Shown: positions 18,085 to 27,534 of the stretch, one piece after another | How the letters are laid out: each line of letters starts with the position of its first letter | Position numbering within the stretch: position 1 is the stretch's first letter | The notes under the pieces: model-generated | The model's database searches: none | What the model saw: only the letters and a program-made list of their open reading frames with translations | Told to the model about the DNA's origin: nothing | Assembly (NCBI GenBank): GCA_021776525.1 | Contig: JAJFFT010000005.1 | Coordinates: 124,001-188,000 of the forward strand | Direction of reading: 5' to 3' | DNA: 64,000 nucleotides | DNA from: Robiginitomaculum sp. | GTDB lineage: Bacteria > Pseudomonadota > Alphaproteobacteria > Caulobacterales > Maricaulaceae | Position numbers and translations under genes: made by a program

Positions 18085-20541
18085 TTGGCCATACAGTTGA
18101 AAACATTGTGGATTTGGACGGCACGTTTGTTTGCTCTTGGCGTGGTGCTGGCTTTTGCCGGGGCCATTGCGGTAACCGTTTATGTGATTCGGGTCTCCGC
18201 AGACCTGCCAACTTATGAGGCTTTGGAGAATTATCAGCCCCCGGTGATGAGCCGTGTGCATGCCGGTGACGGTAAATTGATCGCCGAATATGCCCGTGAA
18301 CACCGTGTGTTTGTGCCCCGTGATGCGATCCCTGATTATATTATTCAGGCGTTTATTTCGGCCGAAGACAAGAATTTTTACAACCATAACGGTCTGGATG
18401 TACGCGGCATTGCGCGGGCCATACTGGCCAATATCAAAAACAAGATACAGGGGCGCCGTCTGGAAGGGGCCTCGACCCTGACCCAACAGGTGGCCGAAAA
18501 CTTCCTGCTCAGCACCGATCAGCAATTCAGCGCCAAAGTGCGTAAAATGGTGATCGCTGTGCGCATGGAAAAGGTCTTCACCAAAGACAAAATTCTCGAA
18601 CTTTATCTCAATGAAATTTACCTGGGTAACCGCTCCTACGGGGTTGCGGCTGCGGCGTTGAATTATTTTGGTAAACCACTGGACGAACTTTCATTGGCCC
18701 AGATTGCCTATCTGGCGGCTTTGCCCAAAGGCCCGGCCAATTATGACCCGGTGCGTAAAAAAGCGCGTGCCGTGGCGCGGCGCAATTGGGTTCTGGGCCG
18801 CATGGCCGTCAATGGTTATGTGACCGAAGATATGGCTGCTGCGGCCCGTGATGAAGATCTGGTGGTCACCAATCGCCTTTCGGGTGCCACGTATCTGGCC
18901 GCTGAATATTTTGTCGAGGAGGTCCGCCGCAAGGTCTTTACCATGTATGGCGAAGACCAGCTTTATGATGGTGGCCTGTCGATCCGCACGACGTTGGATA
19001 CCCGCCTGCAACTGGCCGCGCGTAATGCTTTGCGCGCCGGGTTGGAAGAATATGACAGCCGCCACGGTTATCGCGGTCCGCTGGCGCATCTGGAGACACT
19101 GGACGACTGGTCCAGCGCGCTGGCCGAGATAAAGTCCATCCCAGATGTCGATCCAGCCTGGGTGATGGCTGTGGTGCTGGATACAACATCCGAAGCAGCG
19201 CGTATTGGACTGGTGTCCGGGCGTATTGCGCAGATCCCCTTAAGTGCCCTGGAATGGGCGCGTAAACCCCGACCAGAGGCCAAACTGGGTCCGAAAATCA
19301 AAACACCGTCCGATGTGCTAAAATCTGGCGATGTGGTCTATGTCGAGGCGATCAAAGACACCGACAGCGATTATAATTTGCGCCAGCCCCCAAACGTCAA
19401 TGGGGCGATCATGGCCATGGACCCTCATACCGGGCGGGTTTTGGCTCTGGTTGGCGGCTACAGTTTTCAGCAAAGCCAGTTTGACCGTGTTGTGCAGGCG
19501 CGCCGTCAAATCGGCTCGGCGTTTAAACCCTTCGTCTATGCCGCCGCACTGGACCTTGGTTATACGCCGGCCAGTCTGGTTCTGGATGCGCCGTTTATTG
19601 CTGATGGAGGTGGTAACACACGGTTTTATAAGCCGGGAAATTATGCCGAAGGTAAATTTTACGGCCTTTCGACTTTACGTCTTGGTATCGAAAAATCACG
19701 CAATGTGATGACCGTGCGGCTGGCCCAGCAAATCGGCATGGAACCGATTGTTGATATTGGTGTGCGCACCGGTATTTATGATTCTCTGGAACCGGTTCTG
19801 GCCATGGCATTGGGGGCCGGGGAAAGCACACCGTGGCGCATGATCGGTGCCTATGCCAGTATCGTCAACGGCGGCAAAAAAATCGTACCGACAATCTTGG
19901 ACCGGGTGCAGGACCGCAATGGCAAAACCATTTATCGCTATGACGAGCGTGATTGCCCCGATTGCAATGTGCCTGCCTGGGGGGATTATGGACAAATGGA
20001 GCCGGCTTTGCCTGAAACCCGGCCTCAGGTGTTGGATCCCGTGACGGCATATCAAATTACCTCGATCATGGAGGGCGTGGTTCAACGCGGCACCGCGACC
20101 CGCTTGCGTGCTGTGGGTAAGCCACTGGGCGGTAAAACAGGCACCACCAATGACTATAAAGATGCCTGGTTTCTTGGGTTTTCTCCCGATCTGGTGGTCG
20201 GGGTTTATGTGGGCTTTGACAATCCGGCCACATTGGGTCGTGGCGAAGCCGGTGGCCGTGTGGCTGCGCCAATTGCCCGCGATTTTCTGATCGATGCGTT
20301 GAAAGACGCGCCTAATGTACCGTTTCGTATTCCTGAAGGGGTGCGGCTGGTACGGGTTAATGGTCGCACGGGCGAACTGGCCCGCCCCGGCGAGCCGGGA
20401 TCTATTCTCGAAGCCTTCCGTCCGGGGACCGAGCCAATGCGCAGCGAGCAAGGCGTGCGCTTGTCCATTGGCCGTGGTCAGGCCGGCGATGAGGATGACC
20501 AGACCGACGAAGAGGAAGATGATCTTGGCGGCTTGTATTGA
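18085..20541 (+). CDS. mrcA: Penicillin-binding protein 1A (bifunctional)
   Basis: This 818-residue class A PBP polymerises and cross-links peptidoglycan at the cytoplasmic membrane. A single N-terminal membrane helix (about 10-36) is followed by a GT51 glycosyltransferase domain with E94 in AFISAEDKNFY and QQVAENFLL, an OB-like insertion, and a transpeptidase domain with the nucleophile motif S478-A-F-K481, SRN (EKSRNVM) and K684-T-G. The tail is acidic. No ATG lies near the start; TTG 18085, preceded by AGGGT, gives the correct N-terminus, so this is a rare start codon. It lies between amiC and prfB, matching a common alphaproteobacterial order. Confidence 0.95.
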   Translation: MAIQLKTLWIWTARLFALGVVLAFAGAIAVTVYVIRVSADLPTYEALENYQPPVMSRVHAGDGKLIAEYAREHRVFVPRDAIPDYIIQAFISAEDKNFYNHNGLDVRGIARAILANIKNKIQGRRLEGASTLTQQVAENFLLSTDQQFSAKVRKMVIAVRMEKVFTKDKILELYLNEIYLGNRSYGVAAAALNYFGKPLDELSLAQIAYLAALPKGPANYDPVRKKARAVARRNWVLGRMAVNGYVTEDMAAAARDEDLVVTNRLSGATYLAAEYFVEEVRRKVFTMYGEDQLYDGGLSIRTTLDTRLQLAARNALRAGLEEYDSRHGYRGPLAHLETLDDWSSALAEIKSIPDVDPAWVMAVVLDTTSEAARIGLVSGRIAQIPLSALEWARKPRPEAKLGPKIKTPSDVLKSGDVVYVEAIKDTDSDYNLRQPPNVNGAIMAMDPHTGRVLALVGGYSFQQSQFDRVVQARRQIGSAFKPFVYAAALDLGYTPASLVLDAPFIADGGGNTRFYKPGNYAEGKFYGLSTLRLGIEKSRNVMTVRLAQQIGMEPIVDIGVRTGIYDSLEPVLAMALGAGESTPWRMIGAYASIVNGGKKIVPTILDRVQDRNGKTIYRYDERDCPDCNVPAWGDYGQMEPALPETRPQVLDPVTAYQITSIMEGVVQRGTATRLRAVGKPLGGKTGTTNDYKDAWFLGFSPDLVVGVYVGFDNPATLGRGEAGGRVAAPIARDFLIDALKDAPNVPFRIPEGVRLVRVNGRTGELARPGEPGSILEAFRPGTEPMRSEQGVRLSIGRGQAGDEDDQTDEEEDDLGGLY

Positions 20542-20609
20542 GAATGTCTGACCGCTAATCCTGAACCCCGCTCAAAAAACCGATTCAACAGTAACGGAAC
20601 ATCATTGCC

Positions 20610-21732
20610 ATGCGCGCTGAATTGCAAACCCATGCCGATAATATCAAGCAGTCGATTGAGCTGCTGAGGAGGCGTCTTTGACTGGGATAGCGCACAAAAA
20701 CGCCTTGATGAATTAAACGCCCGCGCCGAAGAGCCGGGGTTTTGGGACAGCCCGATGGCTGCGCAAAAACTGATGCGCGAACGCAATCGACTGGAAAAAG
20801 CCATGGACGACGTGTTGGCCATGCAAAGTGACCTTGATGACGCTGTTGAATTGGCGCAAATGGCCGAAGATGAAAGCGATGAGGACCTCGATAAAGAGGT
20901 TGGTCAGGCTTTTGAAGAATTGGGCAAGCGGGCCCGTACAGCCGAGCTGGAGGCGCTGCTCTCTGGCGAAGCAGACGCCAATGACGCATTCATCGAAATT
21001 CATGCCGGGGCCGGGGGCACAGAAAGCCAGGATTGGGCCTCGATGATGCAGCGCATGTATATGCGCTGGGCCAATGCCCGTGGTTATAAGGTCGAATTGA
21101 TCGAGGAACAGGCCGGGGAAGAAGCCGGGATCAAGTCCACCACCATGCTGGTCAAGGGCGAAAACGCTTTTGGCTGGGCCAAGACCGAATCCGGCGTGCA
21201 CCGTCTGGTGCGTATTTCGCCATTTGATTCCAGCGCCCGACGCCATACCAGCTTTGCCTCTGTCTGGGTCTATCCGCTGGTCGATGACACGATTGATATC
21301 GAGATCGAAGACAAGGACGTGCGGACCGACACCTATCGGGCCAGTGGTGCCGGTGGTCAGCACATCAACAAGACCGACAGCGCCATTCGTTTGACCCACA
21401 TACCCACGGGCATTGTGGTGCAGTGCCAGAATGATCGCTCGCAACACAAAAACCGTTCGACCGCGTGGGATATGCTGCGCGCCCGGCTTTACGAGCGCGA
21501 GCTGGAAATTCGTGAGGCCGATGCGCAGGCCGAGGCCGATTCCAAGTCAGAGATCGGCTGGGGTCACCAAATCCGATCTTATGTGCTGCAACCCTATCAA
21601 ATGATCAAGGATTTACGCACCGGCGTCGAAACCTCGAATACCGGGGCGGTTCTGGACGGTGATCTGGATCCCTTTATGGCGGCCGCTTTATCGCAACGTG
21701 TGGGCGGCGAGGATTCGGCAAATACGGAATGA
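20610..21732 (+). CDS. prfB: Peptide chain release factor 2, with programmed +1 frameshift
   Basis: RF2 terminates translation at UGA and UAA. The reading frame from ATG 20610 encodes [23 protein letters not shown] and then meets an in-frame TGA at 20679. Shifting +1 at CTT-TGA-C continues as [15 protein letters not shown] and the whole RF2 body, including the peptidyl hydrolysis motif GGQ in [14 protein letters not shown] and the recognition region around [12 protein letters not shown]. The frameshift site has an internal Shine-Dalgarno AGGAGG. The frameshifted product is about 373 residues, normal for RF2. The gene ends overlapping the start of the next gene (ATGA). Confidence 0.95.
20667..20682 (+). 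promoter_or_regulatory. prfB programmed +1 frameshift site
   Basis: AGGAGG (20667-20672), a three-base spacer and CTTTGAC (20676-20682) match the classic RF2 autoregulatory slippery site: slow decoding of UGA when RF2 is scarce promotes the +1 slip from CUU to UUU. The spacing to the internal Shine-Dalgarno is as in E. coli. Confidence 0.93.
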
Positions 21733-22844
21733 TAGAGAAGCGTCGCCCGGCGGTTTTCGTGACCAGCAATGTTTATCGCGCACCGGCCTGGGGCAATAAT
21801 CACCCGCTGGCCATTCCGCGCCAAAGCGCCATGTTGGATCTGTGCGAAATGCTGGGCTGGATGCCAGAAAGTGACCTTTGCCAAACCGGCATGGCCACCG
21901 ACGACACCTTGTTACGCTTTCATCAAACAGACTATCTGAACGCCTTTAAGGCTGCCTGTGATGCAGGAAAAGTCAGTCGCGATGTGCGCGAAAAATATCA
22001 CATAGGCACGATGGAAAACCCGATTTTCTCCGGCCTTTTCGAGCGTGCGGCGACAACTGTTGGTGGCTCAATTCTGGCGGCGCAATGCGCGCTGTCGGGC
22101 CAGATTGCTTATCACCCATCAGGCGGTACCCACCATGGACGGCCAGACAGGGCCAGCGGATTTTGTTATTTCAACGACCCGGTGTTTGCACTTTTGACGC
22201 TGCTGGATGGCGGTGCGGACAAGGTGCTTTATGTTGATCTGGACGCCCACCATGGAGACGGTGTGCAGGCCGCTTTTGATGCTGACCCGCGTGTTATGAC
22301 AATCTCGATACACGAGGAAAATCGTTGGCCGCACTCCGGTGCGCTGGATGATCGGGGCGGCCAGGGTAACGCCCGCAATATCCCGGTCCCCAAAGGTTTT
22401 AACGATGCGGAACTGGCCTTTGTAATGGATGAAGCCGTATTGTCACTGGCGGCGCAGTTTAACCCTGATGCGGTGGTGATCACTTGCGGTGCCGATGCGC
22501 TGGCCGGTGATCCACTTTCTGGTATGGCGCTGACTAATGGTGCGTTATGGCGCGCCGTTGAACAGCTTGTCTGTATCGGCCCGGCGGCTGTGGTGCTGGG
22601 CGGCGGCGGGTATAACCCATGGACGGTGGCACGGTGCTGGTCGGGCCTGTGGGGCGTGCTCAGCGGGCGTGAATTCCCTGATGTATTGCCGGAGGCGGCA
22701 CAAGAGATGATGCGTACGCTGGATTGTGACCTGATTGATGAAGACGAGGTCGAGCCACACTGGACCAGCACCTTGCGTGATAAACCGGGGCGGGGTGATG
22801 TGCGCGAAGCGGTAAAGAATAGTGCCGCAACTCTCAGGCGTTGA
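21729..22844 (+). CDS. Histone deacetylase/AcuC-family amidohydrolase
   Basis: This is a 371-residue zinc-dependent deacetylase-like enzyme of the arginase/HDAC fold. Visible motifs are [23 protein letters not shown] (active-site histidine pair), [13 protein letters not shown] (zinc ligands), [13 protein letters not shown] and [12 protein letters not shown]. The bacterial members deacetylate small molecules such as acetylpolyamines or proteins such as acetyl-CoA synthetase; the substrate here is unknown. It overlaps the prfB stop by ATGA, which suggests coupled translation, and ends 5 bases from the convergent OmpA gene. Confidence 0.88.
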   Translation: MIEKRRPAVFVTSNVYRAPAWGNNHPLAIPRQSAMLDLCEMLGWMPESDLCQTGMATDDTLLRFHQTDYLNAFKAACDAGKVSRDVREKYHIGTMENPIFSGLFERAATTVGGSILAAQCALSGQIAYHPSGGTHHGRPDRASGFCYFNDPVFALLTLLDGGADKVLYVDLDAHHGDGVQAAFDADPRVMTISIHEENRWPHSGALDDRGGQGNARNIPVPKGFNDAELAFVMDEAVLSLAAQFNPDAVVITCGADALAGDPLSGMALTNGALWRAVEQLVCIGPAAVVLGGGGYNPWTVARCWSGLWGVLSGREFPDVLPEAAQEMMRTLDCDLIDEDEVEPHWTSTLRDKPGRGDVREAVKNSAATLRR

Positions 22845-22849
22845 TCGGA

Positions 22850-23797
22850 TTATTGCAGGCGCAGAACGATCTCGACGCGGCGATTTTTGGTACGGCTGGC
22901 CTCGTTCTTATTACTGGCGAGTGGGCTGAGCGGTCCAACCCCTGCGGGTTTAAGGCGGCTCTGTGCAATGCCGTGCGTACCGATCAATGATTGCACCACC
23001 GATGCGGCGCGATTACGCGATAAGGCCATGTTGTAATCATACCCACCGGTGTCATCGGTATGACCGACAATATAGAAATTCTGGGCGGGCGTTTCTTTTA
23101 GATAGGTTGCAATGATAGCCAGTGCCGCATCGGATTCGGGCTTTAACGCGGCGCTGCCGGTATCAAAATAAATGTCATAAACGGCGGCTTTACCGTCGGC
23201 GGCAATGGCGGCGCGCAAGGCATCCAGATCCAGCGTCACCGTGCCGGTTTCCATGGGGGCGGTATGCAGGGTGTCGATGATATAGAGATTTTTTGTGCGA
23301 CCGATCATGATCGCCAGATATGTGTCCAGATCGCCATCATGGCGTTTTGCGGCCAGATAATAATCGGTAAATGTGCCAACTGTGCCCTGATTGGTATTGG
23401 CAACCGGTTGGTTGTTCAAAGTGTATTGGCGATACCGAAAGGCATTTTTGTCGGGCTTTGAAAGATCACGCACCGTGCGTGTGATCTGGTTTTTGCCTTT
23501 TTCGCGGGCCGCAAGGATTTCAAAGCCAGCGGCGCGTAACTCATTTTGATAGCTGCGGTAAACTTCAAGGCCGGTTTTCTCCGGTGGTTTTCGTAAAATC
23601 CGGCTTTGCAGCGTGCCTTCAACGGCAATGATCTCGCCCGCATCGGTATGTCCCGTCGCGATATATTCCGTCTGGAATTCGGCGTCATATCGCCCGACCA
23701 ACTGGCTGTCTTTGAACGCAGACAAGGTCTCCTGCGCCATCACGGGCGTTGCAAGAATAAGAATAAATCCAGCGATAAAGTTGTGCATTGTACGCAT
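22850..23797 (-). CDS. OmpA-family protein with DUF4892-like N-terminal domain
   Basis: The 315-residue product has a signal peptide (MRTMHNFIAGFILILATPVMA), an N-terminal domain resembling DUF4892 (DSQLVGRYDAEF to FTDYYLAAKRHDGDLD) and a C-terminal OmpA peptidoglycan-binding domain (VYDIYFDTGSAALKPES, FYIVGHTDDTGGYDYNMALSRNRAASV, NRRVEIVL). It likely tethers the outer membrane or periplasmic complexes to peptidoglycan. Start ATG 23797 has GGGGA well placed; a GTG five codons upstream is less likely. It lies downstream of the cfa gene. Confidence 0.85.
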   Translation of the reverse strand: MRTMHNFIAGFILILATPVMAQETLSAFKDSQLVGRYDAEFQTEYIATGHTDAGEIIAVEGTLQSRILRKPPEKTGLEVYRSYQNELRAAGFEILAAREKGKNQITRTVRDLSKPDKNAFRYRQYTLNNQPVANTNQGTVGTFTDYYLAAKRHDGDLDTYLAIMIGRTKNLYIIDTLHTAPMETGTVTLDLDALRAAIAADGKAAVYDIYFDTGSAALKPESDAALAIIATYLKETPAQNFYIVGHTDDTGGYDYNMALSRNRAASVVQSLIGTHGIAQSRLKPAGVGPLSPLASNKNEASRTKNRRVEIVLRLQ

Positions 23798-23829
23798 AAT
23801 GTTCCCCAACACTGCGCAGGTATTATAGC

Positions 23830-25059
23830 CTAAAGGCCGCGCTTTTTCAATGCACGCTCGTTTTTGCCAATAAAATCACGAGTGATCGGCACGTCATCGC
23901 GAAGATGCGATAAAATAAGGTGAAAATTCATGTTGGTGCCGTATTTGAAGCCCAATGCCACACCCGTGAGGTAGAACTCCCACATGCGACAAAACCGCTC
24001 ATCATATAGCTCGCGAGCCTCATCCCAATGGGCCAGGAACCGTTCCAACCAGTGCATAATGGTATAGTGATAATGTAGGCGCCAAACCTCGCAATCATCA
24101 ACCCACAGACCGGTGCGTTCGACCGATGCAAAGGCTTCTGAAATAGACGGCGAGTAGCCACCCGGGAAAATATATTTGCGGATAAAAGCGTTGGTTGCCC
24201 CCGGCGGGTTTTGCCGTCCGATAGAATGGATCAGCGCCCGGCCACCTGGTTTCAGGAGCTTTTGCACGGTCCCGAAATATTCATCCAGATGTTGTGCGCC
24301 GACATGTTCGATCATCCCGACCGAGACAATGCGGTCGTACTTTTGAGTGACTTCCCGATAATCCTGATATTCAAACGCGGCGCGATCGGTCAGGTTCATC
24401 TCTTGGGCGCGGGCATTGGCTACACGCAGTTGTTCTTTGGCCAGTGCAATTCCTGTAACTTTGACATCGGCAACTTGCGCGAGATAAAGCCCCATACCGC
24501 CCCAGCCACAGCCAATGTCCAGCACGCTCATGCCGTCTTTCAGGTCCAGCTTTGCGGCGATGAGGCGTTTTTTGGCCAGTTGTGCTTCTTCTAAGGTGTC
24601 TTTTTTCGGGTTGACGAAATACCCGCAAGAATACTGCATGTCGTCGTCCAGAAACATCCGGTACAGCTCTTCGGTCAGGTCATAATGGTGCGAGGCATTT
24701 TCGCGCGATTTGGCAATCGGATTAAATTCGTGCAGGCGTTTCAGGGATTTGCGTACCCGGCGCACTACGTTCTGGATCGGGTGCTTGGACATATTTTTGG
24801 TGTTCATCACCATTAAGGTGAGAAAGTCCAGCAGCCTGGCCCCGTCTTCAAAAGTCAGCGTGCCATCCATATAGGCTTCTGCCGCGGCAATATCGGGCTT
24901 GAAAACCAGACGGGTATAAAGCTTTGGGTCATGAATATGGATGGTAACTTTTGGCTGGTCTGTTTCACCGGTGAAGGTATGTTGCTTTCCCTGATGATCA
25001 ATGACGCACAATGTGCCTTTGGTAATCAATTTGTTCAAAAGTGTAGAAAGAAGACGCAT
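23830..25059 (-). CDS. cfa: Cyclopropane-fatty-acyl-phospholipid synthase
   Basis: This 409-residue SAM-dependent enzyme converts cis double bonds in phospholipid acyl chains to cyclopropane rings at the membrane. Features include the SAM-binding motif MSVLDIGCGWGGMGLYLA, the CFA signature SHHYDLTEELYRMFLDDDMQYSCGYF, IVSVGMIEHVG, and the C-terminal HYHYTIMHWLERF. The N-terminal lipid-binding domain is present, so the protein is complete. The gene is downstream of the lipoate-assembly operon on the same strand, with an 81-base gap. Confidence 0.93.
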   Translation of the reverse strand: MRLLSTLLNKLITKGTLCVIDHQGKQHTFTGETDQPKVTIHIHDPKLYTRLVFKPDIAAAEAYMDGTLTFEDGARLLDFLTLMVMNTKNMSKHPIQNVVRRVRKSLKRLHEFNPIAKSRENASHHYDLTEELYRMFLDDDMQYSCGYFVNPKKDTLEEAQLAKKRLIAAKLDLKDGMSVLDIGCGWGGMGLYLAQVADVKVTGIALAKEQLRVANARAQEMNLTDRAAFEYQDYREVTQKYDRIVSVGMIEHVGAQHLDEYFGTVQKLLKPGGRALIHSIGRQNPPGATNAFIRKYIFPGGYSPSISEAFASVERTGLWVDDCEVWRLHYHYTIMHWLERFLAHWDEARELYDERFCRMWEFYLTGVALGFKYGTNMNFHLILSHLRDDVPITRDFIGKNERALKKRGL

Positions 25060-25140
25060 GCCAAGGCCCCATTGTTAAATGCGTCGGCACCTTAGCGGTG
25101 TTGTGCGCATTTGTGCAGGGGGCAACGCAATTGTGAAGTG

Positions 25141-26205
25141 CTATTTCACGGCAGTGTGTATGGCCGATGCGAAATCTGCCGGTGCGGCGCTCAACATGCC
25201 GGCATTGGCAGTATCAAAAAACGCGGTGATATGGGCATCAATATTTTTAACCGGCACCCGGCGCAAAGACGCCTCCAAATCATATATAATGCGCGGCGGT
25301 GTGACAAAAAAATCTCCGGTGATCAACACTTCGCGCAGGCGCTCATTGCGTGCGCCTTCCAGGCGGACAAAGGCGTTTACCGTGCCGCCCATGCCGGTAT
25401 GACTGCCCATCAATACACCGGCTTCGCGGGCCGGGTCATCAATTTCGGCGACAAAGTCGTCTGTGCCTATTTCTTCAGTATAAAGAGTTTGTGCGCGGCG
25501 TTCTTCGGCCTCGGTCACCTCACCCCATTTGGCTGCCAGCCCTAGTCGCTCTGTAAAGCCGCTAACCAGAGCCTGTTCCAACGTGTCCATGTCGGGCGTT
25601 TGATCGCCCAGCAAGGCCCGTAAACAGGTCACCCGATCGGCGGCACTGTCCAGGTTTTTACGCTCGACTTTGGCCTTGGCGACGTTGAGCGCCGCAAACA
25701 TGGTCTTTGGATCAAGATCGACCAGAACCGTGCCCTGATAAATCACCGTGTCGCCATCAAAAAAGCCGCCGGTGCCGGAGATTTTTCGCCCGCCCACTTC
25801 AATGTCATTGCGGGGCCGGTAATTGGCCTCAATGCCCAGTGTGGACAGGCCAGCCGCAGCGGCTTCGCAAATCATCATGGCGGTGTTGCCTAGGTCCCCA
25901 AGGTTGAGGGATTTGCGCCGCATGACCAGCGCCCAGCCCAATTGTCCCTGGTCCAGATAAATGGCCCCGCCGCCGGTGATGCGGCGCCCGATCTCGATAC
26001 CCCGTGCCGCACACTCGGTTTTATGGATTTCCTGGCTCAAAGCCTGATGTCGCCCCAACAGGGCCACAGGCTTGAAATGGATGAAGCGGATAGTGTCAGG
26101 GATTTCACCGCACCTGTGTGCGTCGATCATCGCCTGATCAAAGGCGATGTTCTCCCGGCCAGTACGCAGTCCCGTATCAATAATGCGAAAAGGTGGGTGG
26201 GACAT
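25141..26205 (-). CDS. slpl(AB): Lipoate:protein ligase of the sHdr type, sLpl(AB)
   Basis: This 354-residue ligase of the LplA/BirA fold activates lipoate or octanoate with ATP and transfers it to a lysine of the carrier protein. Visible are RRITGGGAIYLDQGQLGWALV (lipoyl-AMP binding), the catalytic lysine K141 in VGGRKISGTGG, and an extra C-terminal domain like that of fused LplA-LplB enzymes (FVRLEGARNERLREVLITGDF). Work on sulfur oxidisers showed that sHdr loci carry a dedicated ligase that modifies the lipoate-binding protein LbpA. This gene is last in a minus-strand operon with two radical SAM lipoyl synthases and lipT, so that role is inferred. It starts 3 bases after the preceding stop. 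Confidence 0.88.
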   Translation of the reverse strand: MSHPPFRIIDTGLRTGRENIAFDQAMIDAHRCGEIPDTIRFIHFKPVALLGRHQALSQEIHKTECAARGIEIGRRITGGGAIYLDQGQLGWALVMRRKSLNLGDLGNTAMMICEAAAAGLSTLGIEANYRPRNDIEVGGRKISGTGGFFDGDTVIYQGTVLVDLDPKTMFAALNVAKAKVERKNLDSAADRVTCLRALLGDQTPDMDTLEQALVSGFTERLGLAAKWGEVTEAEERRAQTLYTEEIGTDDFVAEIDDPAREAGVLMGSHTGMGGTVNAFVRLEGARNERLREVLITGDFFVTPPRIIYDLEASLRRVPVKNIDAHITAFFDTANAGMLSAAPADFASAIHTAVK

Positions 26206-26208
26206 GGC

Positions 26209-27501
26209 TTAATAATCTTCTAAGTCATCGCCTTCTTCGTAAGTTTCGCCGGGTTTTTGCATATCCAGTTGCGAGCGTATGCGGCGAATATCAACATCTG
26301 CCGGGGCAAAGGGATAAGAGGCGATGTCGGATGGTGGACTGTCGCCGTAAGGACGGTCACAGGCCGATATATCTTCGGCAAATTTTCCGGGACAACCCGA
26401 TGTGCGAAATGCGGTGCCCGCATCAATAACGCTATCCAGTTCGGCTTGCGCCAGACCAAAGTCAATCACCCGGCCTTCGCTGTCAAACTTCATTTTTTCA
26501 ACACGAATGCCATAATAATCAATCATATAACGTGCCAGTTGCACCCGGCGCCATTGATCGCGGGGGGTGGCCGGCAAATGGTCCATCAATGATCCTTGTT
26601 CGGGATAGAAACAGAACATGTGGCTGTGGCCACCAAGGTCGACAAGCTGTTGCACCAGTTCCAGAATTTCAAATTCGGTTTCGCCCATGCCGACAATAAT
26701 GTGCGCGCCAAACTTTTGTGGTCCAAATATATCGCGGGCATCCATCAGGATTTCCCAATATTTCTTCCAGCTGTGGGGCGATTGCACGCCTTTGCCACGG
26801 GTGCGGTCAAAAATTTCTGGCGTGGCGGCATCCAGCGCCACGGTGAAAATGTCGGACCCCATATCGCGCAAGGTTTGTACGTCTGAACGCGCCATGGTGG
26901 TGGGATTAGAGAGGATCGAGATCGGAATGGCATCCGGGTCCACATGGTCGGTCCAGGTTTTCAGGACACTGACCGTATCTTCGTCGGAACGCGGATGCGT
27001 GATCATCGAGATGCACATGCGGTGAAACGGACTGTTTTCCGGGTCTTGGCCGACAATCTGGGCGATTTTGCTCATCGGCACGCTGGGCCAGTCCACACGA
27101 ATGAAATTGCGATCCGCGTAATCCCGGTCGGCTTCGCGGTGGCGGGCCAGACCACAATAGGCGCAATTGGCGCGGCAGCCTTCGGGATAGGTGAGCAGGA
27201 TGTTGAGGCATCGCGTGCATTCGCAACGGTGCATTTTGCCGGGCATGATCCCCAGAGTTAGTGCCGCAGCAGTGGACAGCTGGACATATTCCGGCGAGGT
27301 CATATTGGGCGTTTGGATATTGTTATTGGGCAGATACAAGCCTTCGGGGCGGGCGTCTGCGGCTTTCACCCGACCACCATTACGGGCCTCTTTGGGGGGC
27401 TTTGCCGGGGCGCGTGGTTCCATCACGTCAAAGGGGTTAAAATCCAATCCGTCGGGTCCATTTTCACCGGGCCCTGCGTTTTCTGGTTTCAAACAGCTCA
27501 T
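26209..27501 (-). CDS. lipS2: Radical SAM lipoyl synthase, probably LipS2
   Basis: This 430-residue radical SAM protein has a CX3CX2C cluster motif (C109, C113, C116 in CRANCAYC), and an extra cysteine cluster just before it (C93, C95, C98 in CECTRC), a place where lipoyl synthases bind the auxiliary iron-sulfur cluster that donates sulfur. AHIIVGMGETEFE and EQGSLMDHLPATP are within the barrel. It belongs with the two-protein LipS1/LipS2 system that inserts the two sulfurs into octanoyl-LbpA, distinct from the classical single LipA. Which of the two radical SAM genes is LipS1 or LipS2 is assigned from gene order and is not certain. AAGGAG precedes the start. Confidence 0.75.
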   Translation of the reverse strand: MSCLKPENAGPGENGPDGLDFNPFDVMEPRAPAKPPKEARNGGRVKAADARPEGLYLPNNNIQTPNMTSPEYVQLSTAAALTLGIMPGKMHRCECTRCLNILLTYPEGCRANCAYCGLARHREADRDYADRNFIRVDWPSVPMSKIAQIVGQDPENSPFHRMCISMITHPRSDEDTVSVLKTWTDHVDPDAIPISILSNPTTMARSDVQTLRDMGSDIFTVALDAATPEIFDRTRGKGVQSPHSWKKYWEILMDARDIFGPQKFGAHIIVGMGETEFEILELVQQLVDLGGHSHMFCFYPEQGSLMDHLPATPRDQWRRVQLARYMIDYYGIRVEKMKFDSEGRVIDFGLAQAELDSVIDAGTAFRTSGCPGKFAEDISACDRPYGDSPPSDIASYPFAPADVDIRRIRSQLDMQKPGETYEEGDDLEDY

Positions 27502-27534
27502 AAATCGCGACTCCTTAAGGTCAACGGCATGGTA

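Noticed and set aside
19696-20451. 251-codon minus-strand frame
   Set aside because: Antisense to the transpeptidase domain of PBP1A.
20679-20681. In-frame TGA in prfB as a sign of a pseudogene
   Set aside because: It is the programmed frameshift codon with the correct slippery sequence and internal Shine-Dalgarno.
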